Source: Sclerurus mexicanus (Eukaryota > Chordata > Aves > Passeriformes > Furnariidae). From it: a DNA stretch of 64,000 nt. Positions within the stretch are counted from its first letter, which is position 1, and each line of letters starts with the position of its first letter. The stretch spans positions 348,159 to 412,158 of the forward strand of contig VWZF01006664.1 of the NCBI GenBank assembly GCA_013396755.1, read 5' to 3'. The notes under the pieces were generated by a model. It was not told the DNA's origin and made no database searches. It saw only the letters and a list, made by a program, of their open reading frames with translations. The position numbers were made by a program, and so were the translations under genes. Positions 62,491 to 64,000 of this stretch are shown here, in pieces.

Positions 62491-64000
62491 AGTGGTCATT
62501 AAAGCCTTTTCGGCCACTCACCTAAACGAGCTTGGGGACACTGCTGTCCCAGCAGCTGTGTCTCTGCCCCTGGGGAATGTGCACCTTTGCACCGCTCTCA
62601 TCTCCAGGCTCTCCTCTTACACAGGGCTTTATGACTTGCACCCCGGACAAAGAAAACCGCAGGACCACAGTTGCGAAAAGGGCAAGTTCCAAAATGCTTT
62701 CAAAATGCAGTTCGGGACAGGGGCAGAGGTGCTTTACGCTCCTTTCTCCCCCAGATCTTGCAAAGCTGCTCACCAAAAACAAACCAGGAGTGCTGTTGGG
62801 ACCTCAGGGAACAGCAGCTTCCAGCAGCAACCTGCTGTCTGCCCCACCACTGAAAAGGGCTGAAGGGCAGGTCTTCATGTCAGCTCCCAGAGGGAAAACA
62901 CAGACCAAGCCTGCACTGACCTGCTTGTCCCCTCACCTCATTTTTTTTAAGATACAAAATTGTTCAAACAGCACTTTTTAAAGCCATCACACCCACCTGC
63001 TACTAAATATATCGAATTTTCAAGACTCTTCTGGGTCTTAAGTTGTATCCTGAAGCAAAGTCATGTTCATAAAAGCCACAAATGTGTCCAGTAACTTCAC
63101 AACTGATGCTAACCATGTTTCTAAAACTGTGTTTGCATCTCCCCTCATACAAATTTCTTCAGATCTCAGATTTACCGTCCTTGGTATCAGTGCTAGAAAT
63201 ACTCATTTGGATTTTCTAATCAACACAGTCCAAAATACTTTCAGACATATTGTGACCTCTAATTTCCACTTGATCATCTCATTTCCTTCCTTTAAGAGGT
63301 GAAACAGGAAAAATTAGAACCCCGTACCAGCAGAAACCTCAGAAGAAAAATCAAATTGGATTTGGGAAGAAGAATGGCTTGGTATTTTATTACATTAGTG
63401 AAAGAAGCAGTACATCTACAATTAGAATTACCCACACACAAGATCAGTCAGTGGGCTAGTTCCTTGTGCATTCACAGCGGGAAGAAAGGGGGCCCATCAT
63501 CACAAAGTCTCACCAGCTCTTCCCCAGAAACAAGGCAGACCAAGAGATACACCAGGCCATGAAGGCCACGAAGGCCACGTGAGCAAATTAATGTGCATTT
63601 CAGGATACGCTTGTGTGCAAACGCACTCCTCTGCAGGTGTTTGACAAACTCAGGAGGTGCTTGGGCAAGGACACACACACAGGCTCTCCTCATCCAGCAG
63701 AGCCATCCATGGATGATAGATTGGAAAGGACCATGCTAACAAATACCTACAAGATGCCTCCAGAGGGATATTTGCCTCCTTGCTTTAAATCTGCACATCA
63801 CTGTTTACACTTGAGCACACCTCAGGACCCTCAGATATGAAGCACAAGACCTTGTCATGCTCTGGGGACCTGGGGAGGAGAACCCCTTCAAGGAGAGCAA
63901 GGCATATGCTTTCTTCTTCACAAGCTACTACCCCTGCTTTCCTTTATGACTGAAAAGAACATCCTGAATCTCCTACAGAAGAAGTTAAAAGTTGGCCCCT
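62491..64000. other. Non-coding stretch beyond the CpG island, no supported gene
   Basis: CpG content falls back to background. Short open frames at 62,447-62,981 and 63,063-63,840 resemble no known protein. No transposon is recognised. If the gene runs leftwards, this is its upstream flank. A short duplicated GAAGGCCAC lies near 63,558-63,575. Confidence 0.55.

Overview
This window looks like gene-poor vertebrate nuclear DNA, most likely from a bird. The strongest evidence is five pieces of CR1 LINE, including the typical avian CR1 3' end that reads into ATTCTGTGA. Overall repeat density is low, and CpG is scarce apart from one dense CpG island. A fragment resembling an ERVL-type LTR that I recall from songbird genomes suggests a passerine, but that is from memory and unverified. 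There are no operons, phage, CRISPR arrays, tRNA or rRNA genes.

From 1 to about 61,480 I find no convincing protein-coding gene. All open frames are short, match no family I recognise, and lack a convincing splice structure; the longest run through GC-rich or transposon sequence. The stretch holds CR1 pieces at 7,288-7,612, 33,186-33,570, 43,266-43,634 and 49,229-49,435, an LTR fragment at 44,072-44,215, A-rich and T-rich tracts, a few microsatellites, and several repeat-free segments that resemble conserved non-coding elements. The best of these is 41,110-41,420, which has two RFX/X-box-like motifs 22 bp apart. Others have a perfect MEF2 site (13,525), a duplicated TTGATTACTTA (30,694 and 30,751) and a perfect 10-bp hairpin (38,245-38,269). 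Conservation could not be tested here.

From about 61,485 to 62,490 lies a CpG island with GC boxes, interrupted by a 20-N assembly gap (62,096-62,115). On the minus strand it contains a plausible first coding exon of ten codons (MSCAQAGIVQ). An in-frame stop lies upstream, the start context is good, and a CAG|GTACGAG splice donor follows. The simplest model is a gene transcribed leftwards, with most or all of the window being its long first intron and the non-coding elements being intronic regulatory candidates. I do not recognise the gene. The alternative is an intergenic desert next to an unrelated promoter. From 62,491 to 64,000 I see nothing else that is supported.
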